Positions 47,505-58,542 of a stretch of DNA of 64,000 bases are shown in pieces. Made by a program: the position numbers and the translations under genes. The stretch is from NCBI RefSeq assembly GCF_028583425.1, contig NC_072793.1, forward strand, positions 173,639,681 to 173,703,680, given 5' to 3'. Every line of letters starts with the position of its first letter. Position 1 is the first letter of the stretch. A model generated the notes under the pieces. The model searched no databases. It saw nothing but the letters and a program-made list of their open reading frames with translations, and was not told the DNA's origin. Origin of the DNA: Eublepharis macularius (lineage: Eukaryota > Chordata > Lepidosauria > Squamata > Eublepharidae).

Positions 47505-47715
47505 GCCTGGATTGCCCAGGTGAGCCTGATCTTGTCAGATCTCAGAAGCTAAGCAGGGTTGGCCTTGGTTAGTAATTGGATGGGAGACCTCCGATGAAGG
47601 CCAGGGTTGCAGAGGCAGGCAATGGTAAACCACCTCTGTTAGTCCCTTGCCATGAGAACCACATCAGGGTTCGCCATAAGTCAGCTGCTATGACTTGAGG
47701 GCACTCTCCACCACC
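47505..47715 (+). repeat. 5S-rRNA-derived SINE (best copy)
   Basis: CTTGTCAGATCTCAGAAGCT, AAGCAGGGTTGGCCTTGGTT and 'aattggatgggagacctccg' track the 5S rRNA box A-IE-box C region. The family body (GGTAAACCACCTCTGTTAGT) and a short terminus follow. Confidence 0.85.
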
Positions 47716-49437
47716 ATATTAAGAAGATTTATAAGGACTAGGTTAAATAAAGCACAACCCACAACTAAGTCAACACAAAAGAGACAATTACTTTTGAGAT
47801 TCTAACTACGTGCATGTTTGATAGGTGTGCTGTGGTTAAATCATAATTCTAGAGAGATTAGAGATTGAAACAGTTTTTAAAAGAAGGAGATCAGACGCGG
47901 GTTGTATGGTCAGACTCGTGCCATTCCCGAGGTCTCTCCCTTGGAATCTGGTAACATACAACAGGTTTTGCGTCTGTTCTTGACCTTGTTCCTCTTGGCA
48001 GGAGGCAGCTGTGGGTCAGGTACCACTGAGGCCCCTTTAGCAGAAGCTGTCTTCGGACTGCGCCACTCAAAACTGGATGACTTTCCGGCCCTTCTTTCCT
48101 CTCTCAGAAATTACCCCTAGCTTAGCTCTCCTTTGAAAACTGTGAGAGCAGAGAGATGGGCGGAAAAACACATCTGAAGCTACAGACAATCCACATGGGC
48201 TAGAGTCCACAGCTGGAATCCTTCCTTGGGATTTTCATCTCCTGAGAAGCGCTTTCCTTACACCTTGGGGACACCTAGTCTTGCAACCCTTTTGAAGGTT
48301 TTTGAACTTGACTCAGGTCCAGTTGAGCATCAGCAAAAGACTTTGGGTTGGAAGTTACTTGGCCACTGGGTGGCAGTTTCAGCGTCCACGCATAGTGGCT
48401 GTATCCTAGTGGAAGGATGCCGTGGACCTCTTCCACATCCAGTGGAACTGGGAGGGGCTGAAGACCACTTCCTTCAAACGGTGATTAAAATAGGACTCCC
48501 CCCAACTCTCCCTTTCCAAGTCTGCATTAGAAACCTGGTTAAATGGCCGCAGCAGAAAAGAATCCCGCGGCATCAAGAAAACAGCCCTCAGGTAGAACGG
48601 AGAACGTGACTTCTTCCAAGAGCTGGAGGCTCTTCTGTCCTCATCCTGTTCCAGCTTCTTGCCAGCTAAACATCTTCTCCGACACAGAAGGGCCAGTGGG
48701 ACCAAAAAGCATCAAAAGAATTGCACAGCCGGAGCACACGGCAAGACTGCATGATGGGCCAGGAGACACTCTGGTCAAGGGTCACCTCGGCTGTGAACTC
48801 ACTCAGTGGCCTTAGCTACAGCCACTGTAGAAAGGTACTTACTGTACTGGATTAAGCTGTGGGGGACCTGTGGGAGACTTAGCCTTCAAGCTCACTGGGT
48901 GGTCCTGGGCCAGACGCGCTCTCACTCTCTCATCCTAATGTACCTCACAGGGTTGTGAGGATTGTCAGGAAATTCACTTTGTTGGTTTCCTGTCAAAACA
49001 ACTGGCAAAGCAGTTAATTGGGATTTGGTTTTCAATCTATCGGACTTTGGTTTGTGGCTGGCAGAGGCAGTTAAGTTGAGGGCCTTTTTCCTTGAAGGCC
49101 CTTCTCCCCACCCCCTTCCTTTTAAGATCAGGGAATGAAATTGTTCCTTGGAAGCTGACATTATTGGTGCCATAGCTCTCAGACTAAGAAGCTAGAGCTT
49201 TTCTCGGGAGGTGTCAAGATCTCACGATAAAGGCCTTGGGCTGTCCAGCTCTTCCATTCCAACTAATTAGCACAAGGCTTCTTGGAACTTGGAACTTTTT
49301 CCTCCCTCACACCTTCAAGGAACAGTAATGGCAGAACTAGTTTCATAGGCCTGTTCGGCTAACTTATGGGCACCCTGCTGGCAACATGCCCTATAAAAGA
49401 TAGCTTTTATTCCTTCTTGAGGAAGTGTGTGGATGAG
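47716..49437. other. No recognised gene; SINE piece and possible LTR-like fragment
   Basis: About 48870-48960 is a family-2 SINE fragment (CCTCACAGGGTTGTGAGGA). From 48963 a segment beginning TGTCAGGAAATTC and holding a TATA-like CTATAAAAGA near 49392 resembles an LTR, but I see no matching end or second copy, so it is only a possibility. Open frames near 47.9-48.8 kb show no family I recognise. Confidence 0.3.
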
Positions 49438-51595
49438 GGGTGTGCACCTCCTAAAAATTCCAGATTCCTACTTTGGATTTACCCGAAGCAGGAAAAAAAC
49501 CTGTTTCGGGTTTGGGTATTTAAGTCGATTCAGGATTATTAAGGAAGGTTTGGCCATTGTTTCCAATGGGAAACGCTGCTTGTGGCTATCTGAGGGCCTG
49601 GGGGGGGATTTTCTTCCGTAATAATCTCAAATTTGCAGGAGACGCTATCCCAACCCTCCTCTCACAATCACCCAAGTTTCAGCGAGATTGGACTTCGGGG
49701 GTGGGCATGTTATGGCCCACCAAAGAAGGTGCCCCCAGCCACTGCCCATCTCCATAGTTCCCTAAGGAGAAAATGTGGAGGATCATTCCTAGGTGGCTGG
49801 AGGTGGAATTTTGCAAGCAAAATGCACCAAACCTTCAGGGAACCCTTTCCCAACACTCCTCTCATGACCATCCAAGTTTCAGGGAGATTGGACATTGAGG
49901 GGCCAGGTTATGGCCCCCCAAAGTGCCCCATCTGCATTATTCCCTACTAGCAACAAAGCCTGTTGTAACAAAAGTGAAGCTTGCCCGCCACTGCTCGATC
50001 CCCTCCTCGCCCCCCAGGATCGCAGCTTGTAGGGGGGGGGCAAGGCAGGTGAGCAAGTCTTGCGTGGCTTGCCTGCGCTGAACCATGATTCTTTATGGCG
50101 AAAACTAGTGGGGCGTTCTAGGAGGCGGAGTGTGCGTGTGGCATTTTGCAAGCAAAACGCACCAATCCTGCAGGGGACCTACTCCTACCTGTCCTCTCAA
50201 GACCACCTGAGTGTCAGGAAGATTGGACTTCGAGGGGCCATGTTACGGCCCCCCCAAAGAAGGTTGACCCCAGCCACCCCACTGGTTTCTACTGCAGGAA
50301 AATCCAGACTCCCACAGTAGAAACACATGGACTGTGGAAGCAATGCACTTCCACTTACCATCCACACCCCAAACAGCCCAACAGAACCAAACCGAAGCCC
50401 ACCAAAAGCCCAACACCCCCAGAGCTGGCTGGCCAGCCACTCCCCATTGTTCTCTATGATGAGAACTTTTAAAATTTCTTTTCCCAGGGGCACTTATGCA
50501 CAGGGCCTGATGTGAAGTTATCCCTTCAATGACCAATATAGAAAGATCCCATACGAGGACAGATGCTGCCGTTGCGCCATTGGTGAAGTGGAATCACTTA
50601 TTCATATGTTCTTTCGCTGTCCTTTCCATCAAGTCTATAGGTACAAGTTTATTTCCCCACTCTTAGACCAATTGCAGAGGCAAATAAGACCTGCCTGGAG
50701 AAAATCCTAATTGATGAAAATCCAACTATCTCCAGGCAAATAGCCAAATTCTGTCTCCATTTGGTTAAATTCTATAATAAAAAGTATAGTCATACATAGT
50801 CTGTCCTGCTCTTTTTACGATTTTAACTATTTTAACATCAATGTTTTAAATATTAGAATTACTGCGGTTCCCAGAGAACTATATACATTTTAAATGCTAA
50901 ATGTATTTTTCTATGTCCTTTACATTTTTACGCAGGATTTAACTATTCTATTGATTGCTAAGGTTGTATTGCCATTGTTATGGTCTCTGACCGCAAATAA
51001 ATTCATTCATTCATTCATGCATGCATGCACAGGGCCAGGATGCCACTGCCGAGGCACGCTCCTGAATGCAAGGTCATCCCTGGGAAAGCCAAACAGAACC
51101 AAACACACAGAAACGCCCAGAGCAAGCTGCCCAGCCAGCGCCTTGTTCCCTATGAGGACCAACCTTCACATCAGAGAATCACACTAACAAAAATGCAATT
51201 TAAATAAATTTACTTTATTAGATTTACTGTAGCAGCTGCCATTAATGTTACATTAATATTACATCAGTATTAAACTATTAAAAGAGGGAACCCCCCCCCA
51301 CGTTGGCTTCAGCCTGAAACTGTGAGACACTCTTTGGGAACCCAAGGAAATCGCTATGTACAGCAGTAGCTTTCATCATCAGCCAACGTTACTCCCACCC
51401 TGAGACAGAGGAAACCAAACTGAACACTTCAGTGAGGAAAGTGTAGTAAGTAAACAACCATCATCAACAGTACACAGCATACGGTTTTAATTCCCTGTCT
51501 TCCTGCTGGTGTTCTACCTAAGTTTACTTGTAGGAAGAGCGTTATTCTGTGGATCACAGATTTGCAGAGGATGCAGGTCACAAGGAGAGCTCACC
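49438..51595 (-). mobile_element. Probable non-coding (3') end of the gene E hAT element
   Basis: The left limit resembles a hAT terminus (AGGGGTGTGCACCTCC). Three diverged subrepeats follow at about 49.59-49.76, 49.78-49.94 and 50.11-50.28 kb (shared words: CAAGTTTCAG, AGATTGGACTTCG, TTATGGCCC). Two further related segments are at about 50.36-50.46 and 51.06-51.18 kb (CCAAACAGAACCAAAC-like). A LINE fragment interrupts the block. A minus-strand AATAAA at 51214-51219 follows the gene E stop by about 380 nt. That this and the transposase form one element is inference. Confidence 0.5.
50496..51036 (+). mobile_element. LINE fragment with 12-bp target duplications
   Basis: The insert is 50508-51024, between direct repeats ATGCACAGGGCC at 50496-50507 and 51025-51036. 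The 5' part retains a decayed LINE ORF2 C-terminus with a cysteine-histidine knuckle (RCCRCAIGEVESLIHMFFRC). The 3' UTR ends in an (ATTC)n tail. It is truncated at the 5' end and broken. Confidence 0.75.
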
Positions 51596-54195
51596 TCATT
51601 CATTCTGGAAGTCCACAGCCGAGAAATCGAAGAGCCGCATGTTGACCTTCAGGAAGATCAACTGCTCAACTCTCCAGGGGAGCAGGCGAGTGCAATGCGA
51701 GCTGACCATGTCGCTTGCATAGGAAAAGACACGCTCGCTCTCCACGCTCATCGGAGGGCATGAAAGGAGACTCTGCGCCTCGAGGGAGAGGTCTGGCCAG
51801 ACCACCTCCTTCTTGGCCCAGTAGTTCAGCGGATCGGTGGTAAGCAACTCGCAGGGCTCTGCAAGGTAGTCCCTGACCACTGCCTCTGCCGTATCCTGGC
51901 TCATGCGCTTCACGTTCCCAAAGGGGCCGAGGGCACGCTGGAGCATCTCCATCTCCCTGAACATCCCAACGGTGGCTGCGGGGGGAGCCTGCTGAGAAGG
52001 GGTGGGAGGGGGACCTGCAGAGCTGGGCCAGCCCCCGGGGCCCTCTGCTCGCAGGAGGCCCCTCTTGGCCTGCCTACGCCTCACCCGCAGACAGAGGGCA
52101 TCTCTGGTGCTTGCGAGGTTCCCAGCCCGCTCAGCGAAAATGCCCTTGATGCGTGGGTCGCACATGGTCGCCAACAGGTATGGTTCCTTCTCGATGAGTG
52201 GCTGCAGATGGGATGTGATACCCTGCTGCAGCCTTGTCACGAGCGCGCACACTCCTGGAACCAGGTCTGCACGTGGTGCATCTGGGTCCACGAAGGAGGC
52301 CATGGCACTCTGGAGCGTATGTACCAGAGGAATGACCAGACCCAAGGTCATCGTGTCAGACGAGACCGCCACGGTGAAGTCCTTGAACGGCTTCAAGACC
52401 TCCACTGTCTGGGAGATGGTGAGCCAATCCTCTTGGCTGAATTCACCCACCTGCCTCCAAGTGTCGCTCTCTGAGAGCCATGCCTGGAGGGCCGCCTGCT
52501 GCTCCACCAAGCACTCAAGCATGGCACAGGTGGAGTCCCATCGAGTTGCCACATCGGTTACCAGGCGATGCTCCGGCACGCCTGTCCCAGCCTGCTTCTG
52601 GCGCAGTTCGTGAGTGGACTTCACGCTGCGTGAGAAGTGACTCGTGAGTCTCTGACATTTCTGCAGGAGATCCTGGAGCTCATGAGTTGCAGGGTCCTGG
52701 CTTTCCTGGGAGGAACCCATACCGAGCGCATCCTTCACCAGGAGGTGAACTTTGTGGGCCACACAGTAAATATGCTTGTGGCCCAGTTGCGCCACCGCTG
52801 CCTTCATGTTTGCGCCCCCATCTGTCACCATGCATCCCACGGTGATGTTGCCCTCGCCTACCCAGTCTTCTAACGCCCTCCTCAAAGTGGCTGCAATGCT
52901 CTCCGCTGTGTGCGACACATCGAGAACCTCGGCGTGGAGCAGAGCCTTGCAGTAGCCAGCCCGGCGGTCTCCCATCCATCCCTGCCTGATGCTGGGCATC
53001 CCACCCCCACCCTGAAGGTCCTCGGGTTGCCACCAGTGCGCAGTGAGTGACAGGTATGCACGTTGCGTAATAGGACAGGTCCAGATGTCGGACGTGAAGT
53101 GCACAGTTCTCCCGGCAACCTGGGACAACTGTGCCTTCACGTGGTCCCTGGCAGCCCTGTATAAAGAGGGCATCATGGTCCTGCTTAGCGTGGTGCGAGC
53201 AGGGATTGTGTACCAAGGGTAGGCATCATGAAGCAGCCCCCGGAAGCCGAAGTCGTCCACTACGGAGAACGGCTGCCCGTCGATGGCAATCATGTCCATG
53301 ATCAGCCGTGTGATGCGCCTAGTAGCCCTCTGGATCCCCTCTCTGGGCACACTAGTGCCCTGCATATCAAGCATCTCCATCAGAGAGGCTTGCTGTCCCT
53401 GCCCTACAGGAAATTGTGGAGGGAGAGCACCAGAGAAGCCTGCCTCCTGCTGGTAAGTTGGCAGCTGTGTGGTCCCACCTGAACTCTCCCCCCGAAGAAG
53501 CACCACCTGGTGTTGCCGCTTCACGTGATTCCTCATGCCAGACGTGGAGAGATGATTCACGTCCCTCCCTCGACTGATCTGTGCCCTACAGTGCTTGCAC
53601 TGAGCAAACCGGCGGTCCTCCAACCTCTGGAAATGTTCCCAGACGTCGGAGGAAATGGGGGCACCACGCCGTGCAGAAGCTGCGTGTTTGGGCTCCCCAG
53701 GAGATGCCTCTGCTGAGGTGCTCACGGAGGGCTCACCATGCCCTGGCTTAGCAGTCAAAGATGGCTGAAGCTGAAGGGGAAGAGATGTAGCCTCCACACT
53801 CTCTTCCTCTGGCATCCTCTTCTCCTGCATAGCCGTGAGAGGCCTGCTGCTGGCCTCAGAGAACGCTGGGGAAGTCCCACCGATGGCGGGCCTCTCCAAC
53901 ATCCTCCGAGTCCCCAGGGTGAGCGTGAGGGACGGAAAACTCATGTTCCCCGCATCTACCTCAAGGGACTCCTCATGCTTCCCCTCCTCCCACTGCTGCG
54001 TCTCAACAGCTGGAGGAAGGGGAGCCTCAGCAGCAGGCCCCTGCCCAGGGCCAGCTTCTGCTTCAAGCACCTGGGTTGGGGGTGACTCTCCAGCGCCTGC
54101 ATCAGCAAAGAGGGCCTTGCCAACCCTCTTGCTGTCACCCGAAGCCAGGCTGGTGAACGGCAGCGGCGCTGGGGAGGTCCTCCTCCTCCACTTAG
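51596..54195 (-). mobile_element. hAT-superfamily transposase coding segment within gene E
   Basis: The hAT-derived part of the last exon is distinctly GC-rich compared with the AT-rich fingers beside it. The boundary is sharp near 54190-54200, where the seventh finger stops after its two cysteines. The BED finger, the DDE candidates, the CxxH and RW motifs and the SERVFS/LKVN dimerisation block are all present. No terminal inverted repeat or 8-bp target duplication is visible at the right boundary, so it does not look like a simple intact insertion. Confidence 0.85.
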
Positions 54196-55079
54196 GTGCA
54201 AAGTTCTTTCCACATTCTAAGCATTTATATGGTTTCTCCCCTGGGTGGATACATTGATGAATGATTAGGTTGGCACTGTAACCAAAACTCTTTCCACACA
54301 CTGGGCATTTATATGGTTTCTCCCCAATGTGGATTTGTTGATGGGAAGTAAGCTGGGTACTCTGAGCAAATCTCTTTCCACACTCCAAACATTTATATGG
54401 GTTCTCCTCAGTGTGTGTACGTTGATTGGTAGTAACATCTTTACTCCAAGCAAAGCTCTTTCCACACCCCAAGCATTTATATGGTTTTTCCCCTGTATGG
54501 ATTTGTTGATGGGAAGTAAGGGTGCCACACTGATCAAAGCTTTTTTCACAGTCTAAGCATTTATATGGTTCCTCTCCTGTGTGGATTCGTTGATGGGCAG
54601 TGAGCTGTGTACGTTGAGCAAAGCTCTTTCCACACTCCAGGCATGTATATGGTTTCTCCCCAGTGTACGTACATTGATGGGTAGTTACATCTATACTCTC
54701 AGCAAAGCTCTTTCCACACTGTAAGCACTCCTTGTTCTGGGGACAATCAGGTTCTGGAATAAAGAGAAAAGACTGGTAAGATCTTGAAAGCAGAAGCAGA
54801 ATCAAGGAAAGAAGGCCATTAATGAGCCTCCTTGCTGGTCTCCTACCTGGGTGGGGGAGCTATATAACCATCCACCCTCCCCCCACGCATGAGCAGTCAT
54901 AAGATATTGATCCAGTCCTCCACCCTTTTTATATATGGTGAGCAGGTGGACTTCTTGAGATGTTTGTGTTTGGGACCTATGATTTTACTGTATTTCTCTA
55001 TTTTTACTCCTTATTGTAACACATTCTGAGCTCGCTCGGGGAGAGCGGGCTATAAATCAAATAATACTAAGACTAAGAT

Positions 55080-55138
<59 letters not shown>

Positions 55139-58100
55139 ATAATAATAAATTACGCTTGACAATGACTGAACATAAATATCTTGATGGAGAGACAAGTTAT
55201 GCCACATATAAATCAGCTTTTATTCTTCCTTGGAGTTTTGTTCCATCACAGACAGGGCAGGTGACTCTCTGGAACCTCCATGTTTAGAAGCAGTTGCCTT
55301 CTGAAGGCTGGTTGCCAGCAGGGCAATCCCAGGGGGCGGCTTTGGTTCCTTTCCTCTCCTCATGAACCTTCCAGGAACTCTAGTTGGCCACCGTGGGAAG
55401 CAGGAGGCTGGATGAGAAGGGACTCTAGCCCATCTATTTCTATAGTCGAACACAGAGCACAATGGCTTTCACTCGACAGCCAGTAGGACCCAAATTTAGA
55501 CCCAAATTACGGGCACCTAAGCAGAGCTCCCAATTTATAAAGCTCACTGGGTTGGTCATCAGCCAATCACTCTTTCACAGTGATTTTTGTCTCACAGGGT
55601 CATTGGGCAGGTAACTGGAATGACCTCGCAAATGCTGCTTGTACTAACAACAACAACAACAACATTCAATTTATATACCACCCTTCGGGACAACTTAACG
55701 CCCACTCAGAGCGGTTTACAAAGTATGTTATGATTATCCCCACAACAAACATCCTGTGAGGTGGATGGGGCTGAGAGAGCTTCTAGAAGCTGTGACTGAC
55801 CCAAGGTCACCCAGGTGGCTTCGACCTCCCTTTCACATCTGAAAAACCTTTCCTAGGTGTTCTCAGTAGTTTCCTCTTGAGAAATCTCTCCGTTCTCCAG
55901 CAGTTGAAGGTTTGCCAAAGAGGTCCTATCCAGATACATGAGAAAAAGATCGGCAACGCAGAAACAGATACATACCTGCTGATCTCTCTCTTTCATCTAG
56001 GTCCTGGAAAAATAGGTTGCTGTTTCCTTGCAGCTTGGAAGTAGAATCAGGTTTGGCAACCAGAAGTGCTTCTTCTGGGGAAAGAAACGGACCAGTTAGT
56101 TCATAGGAGGGGAGTGGGGGCTATTGCTTGGATAAAGAAGCATCTCTCTTCTGATGGTGGCCCGGAGTGGAGAAGAAAGGAGCAAGGAACTTCAGCCCTA
56201 GCCCTGACAGAGCCACCAGAATGGAGTGCCTCGGCCTCCTCCAAAGGCAAGTAGGAACCACCCGCCCAGTCTGACACCATCTAAAGCGGCTCTGATCACA
56301 GGTGATCAGGTGGTGATGGATCCTGAAGACCAGGAACTCCTCCTAACAATCGGAAAATTCGTTGAACACACATAAATATGATTTTACTGATTAGAACAGT
56401 TTTTTCCCCCACTCCTCCTGGAGGGGGCTCAAAACAGCATTTTCCTCCAGCCCAGCACCCTTCTGGCAAGACCTGCTCCTTTGATTTTCCTATAAGTGAG
56501 ACACGTAGGAATTTAGAAGGTGAAGCTCTTTGTGACATAGACCAAAATTTCAACTACTAAAACCCTGATTGTCTTGGTTCGTTCTGATGCGTTGGAGCAC
56601 TGCCACCTTGCTTTCCCACACGTGTGGGCCAAGCCTAAGCCTACACCGGTGTAAAGAGAATGAACACAGCAGATTTAACCAAATCCTTCCCTTTGCCCCC
56701 CTCCCCTCCTCACGTCCCATGACATTTCCTTGCCTCAGAGCAAGGAAGTGTCATCTTGTACTTTGTAAATGCACATCGAGGGCCCTGTGTAAACACCAAT
56801 ATTCTTATTATTTCAAATGCTAGTTTCCTCGACTTCTCCGAAAGGCCCCTGGGGAAGCCAAGTTGACCTCCTGGAGGCCAATCCTCTCTCCTCCCTGTTT
56901 TCAATGGACTTCTACCTGCACTCAGGATTTTGTGACTCTGAAGAACAATGAGATGTTTGTTTCATTCAAAGCCCTTCATCGCCTAGATTCTTTTGGACAC
57001 GGCCTTCTGCAGATATCACCCTGCAGCTGGGCTAAATCAATACCTGCTCCTACATGAGCAATGTCATGTCTGTGTACAGCCATGTCATGATTGTTTCGTT
57101 GTTATGTCACTGATGCCACAGTATATTGAATGTTTGATGCTAACTGAATGTATTCTCTCCTTAGCCACGTTCTTTCCCATATTATAACTGTTATTTCTCC
57201 AGGCCTTCTAACTAGAGGGGGCCTCTCAAGTTATCTCACAGAACTATGCATCTCAAAGCCAGAGACAACGTTGGAGATTCCAGACGCCTGCTACATTGCT
57301 CAGATGCTGGGAACCTGTTATTGTGTACTCATTGTTTAACCATAACTAAAAAGAGTTTTTTCTCACAGAACTCGAGTGGAGTTGCGCGCCCAAAATCCTG
57401 ACAGTTATTTGGGAGCGGGAAAATCAAGTATAACAGTGCTTATCTGCTTTGCCTTGTCACTTCTACCAAGCTCCGTGATGAAGTTCAGACCTGAACTGTA
57501 AAGATCCTAATAAAGCCTTTCTACTGGAACCAATGTGTGTTCACTGGAGAGGGGCTGAGGGGTCTACCTGCCAGGAACTGACAAGCTTTCTCTGTGGCAG
57601 CCCCCACCTTGTGGAATGGCCTGCTTGAGGTCGAGAAAGCTCCCACACGCCTGGCCTTCTGCAAACTATGCAAGGCTGAAGTACTCAGGAGGGCTTTCTA
57701 CTCAGATTATAAGGCAATGGCATAAGAAATAGCTCAAAGAGATAGCATGGAAACGGACAGGCACTATAGACTAGACTATTGGGTACTGTCTGCTGATGTA
57801 GATGCGCTCCCACTGGGCGATTCAACGTTGCTAAAGAGGTCATGTTAATTACTTACACTTCAATTCAGAAAAGTTTCATCTTTGTATACAGCTTTATGCT
57901 TGTTTTCAAATTTGCTGCTGCCGTATCCTATTGTATCTGTTTTTCATTGACTGTCCTAACTGTTGGTCATACCGTACTTTGCTCAGTGAATGTCCTAGCT
58001 GTTGATTATATTCCACCTTGGATCTTAGTAAGAAAGGCAGACTATAAATAGCAACAACAATAACAACAATAATAATTCAGCACCTGTCACTCAAGGGAAA

Positions 58101-58542
58101 GGAGAGCCTTACCCAGAGAGGCCACATTCTGACGGTTTTCCTCCATGACCTCCTTGTGAAGGCGTCTTTGGTCCGGATCCAGCAGGGCCCACTCCTCCTC
58201 CGTGAAGTATACAGACACCTCCTCCAAGGTCACCAGGCCCTGAAAGGAGAAAGAGGAAACCCCCTCTCCTTACAGATAATGTAACAATCCTTCCCCTTCT
58301 AAGCAGACTCCAAATGGACTACAACTAGATGTTCGCTTTCAGAATTCAGATCCTCATCAGACGATTTCATTTTCTGTCTAGTGATTATCACAGATAGCAG
58401 CCAAGGGAAAGAGAGAGAGAGATACTCTCCAGCTTGGGGGGGGGGCAGGCCCCCGGAACATGATCCGCAGCCCCAGACTCACCCCTTCTGGCTGCATGGA
58501 AGCTTCTTTCTCGTTGCCACAAAGAGATGGCAAAGAATACAT
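51596..58542 (-). CDS. Gene E: KRAB-C2H2-BED-hAT transposase fusion protein
   Basis: Exons: 58562-58483 (translated from ATG 58542), 58239-58113 (KRAB-A, 127 bp), 56074-55976 (KRAB-B, 99 bp) and 54753-51596 (fingers plus transposase). Phases fit; 3444 nt give 1147 aa. KRAB-A near residues 21-62 has [13 protein letters not shown] and EVMEEN. Six finger units follow (units 1 and 4 each lack a zinc histidine), then half of a seventh ([10 protein letters not shown]). At about residue 283 the frame passes directly into hAT sequence: a Pro/Glu-rich segment, BED finger near 465-510 (CKHC, H-x4-H), candidate catalytic residues Asp651 (TSDIWTC), Asp740 (VTDGGANM) and Glu1102 (SVESERVFS), CVAH near 759-762, Trp834 (TRWDS) and a C-terminal hAT dimerisation region. 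The transposase part has no stop over about 865 codons. Known parallels: ZNF862, ZBED9. Likely a nuclear DNA-binding host-transposase fusion; activity unknown. Confidence 0.85.
55076..55150. repeat. (TAC)n/(AAT)n microsatellite
   Basis: About twenty consecutive TAC units followed by AAT units, in the intron of gene E between the KRAB-B and finger exons, at the end of an L2-like tail (CTATAAATCAAATAATACTA). Confidence 0.85.
55245..55830 (-). repeat. LINE-like fragment and family-1 SINE
   Basis: 55248-55440 matches the 10.5/31.6-kb interspersed family (GGAACCTCCATGTTTAGAAG). 55645-55825 is an inverse, head-truncated family-1 SINE ((AAC)n, CCCTTCGGGACAACTTAACG, CCAAGGTCACCCAGGTGGCT). Confidence 0.65.
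56380..56940. other. Intronic, nothing recognised
   Basis: Between the KRAB-B exon and the LINE/LTR block of gene E I see no exon-like signal and no element I can name. Confidence 0.35.
56945..58085 (+). repeat. L2-like LINE 3' end split by an LTR
   Basis: The left part (about 56945-57061) has GGCCTTCTGCAGATATCACC. The right part (about 57589-58085) has CCCCCACCTTGTGGAATGGC and ends 'tgttgattatattccacctt', GCAGACTATAAATAGCAACA. The same consensus runs uninterrupted at 35.5 and 19.3 kb, so the LTR arrived later. Confidence 0.65.
57062..57588 (+). mobile_element. Probable solo LTR (fossil), about 527 bp
   Basis: It starts TGTCATGTC and ends GGAACTGACA (TG...CA), with an AATAAA signal near 57510. 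It interrupts an L2-like LINE. Short flanking similarity (AGC) hints at a small target duplication. No internal coding region accompanies it. It is an LTR-retroelement relic of undetermined family. Confidence 0.5.

Noticed and set aside
24958-47715. 5S rRNA genes at the four 5S-like sites (24.96, 29.2, 44.87, 47.5 kb)
   Set aside because: Each carries only the internal promoter part of 5S fused to the same non-5S body, so they are SINEs.
48963-49437. Complete LTR retroelement
   Set aside because: Only an LTR-like beginning and a TATA-like site are visible. No second terminus, no partner LTR and no coding region.
52002-53216. Open frames opposite the transposase (for example 203 codons on the plus strand, 178 codons in another minus frame)
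   Set aside because: Shadow frames of the GC-rich transposase coding sequence without any family motif.
51510-54195. ACCTAAGT (about 51516) and ACTTAGGT (about 54188) as terminal inverted repeats of the gene E hAT element
   Set aside because: Only 8 bp, not a typical hAT terminus, and no matching 8-bp duplication outside. Chance is likely.
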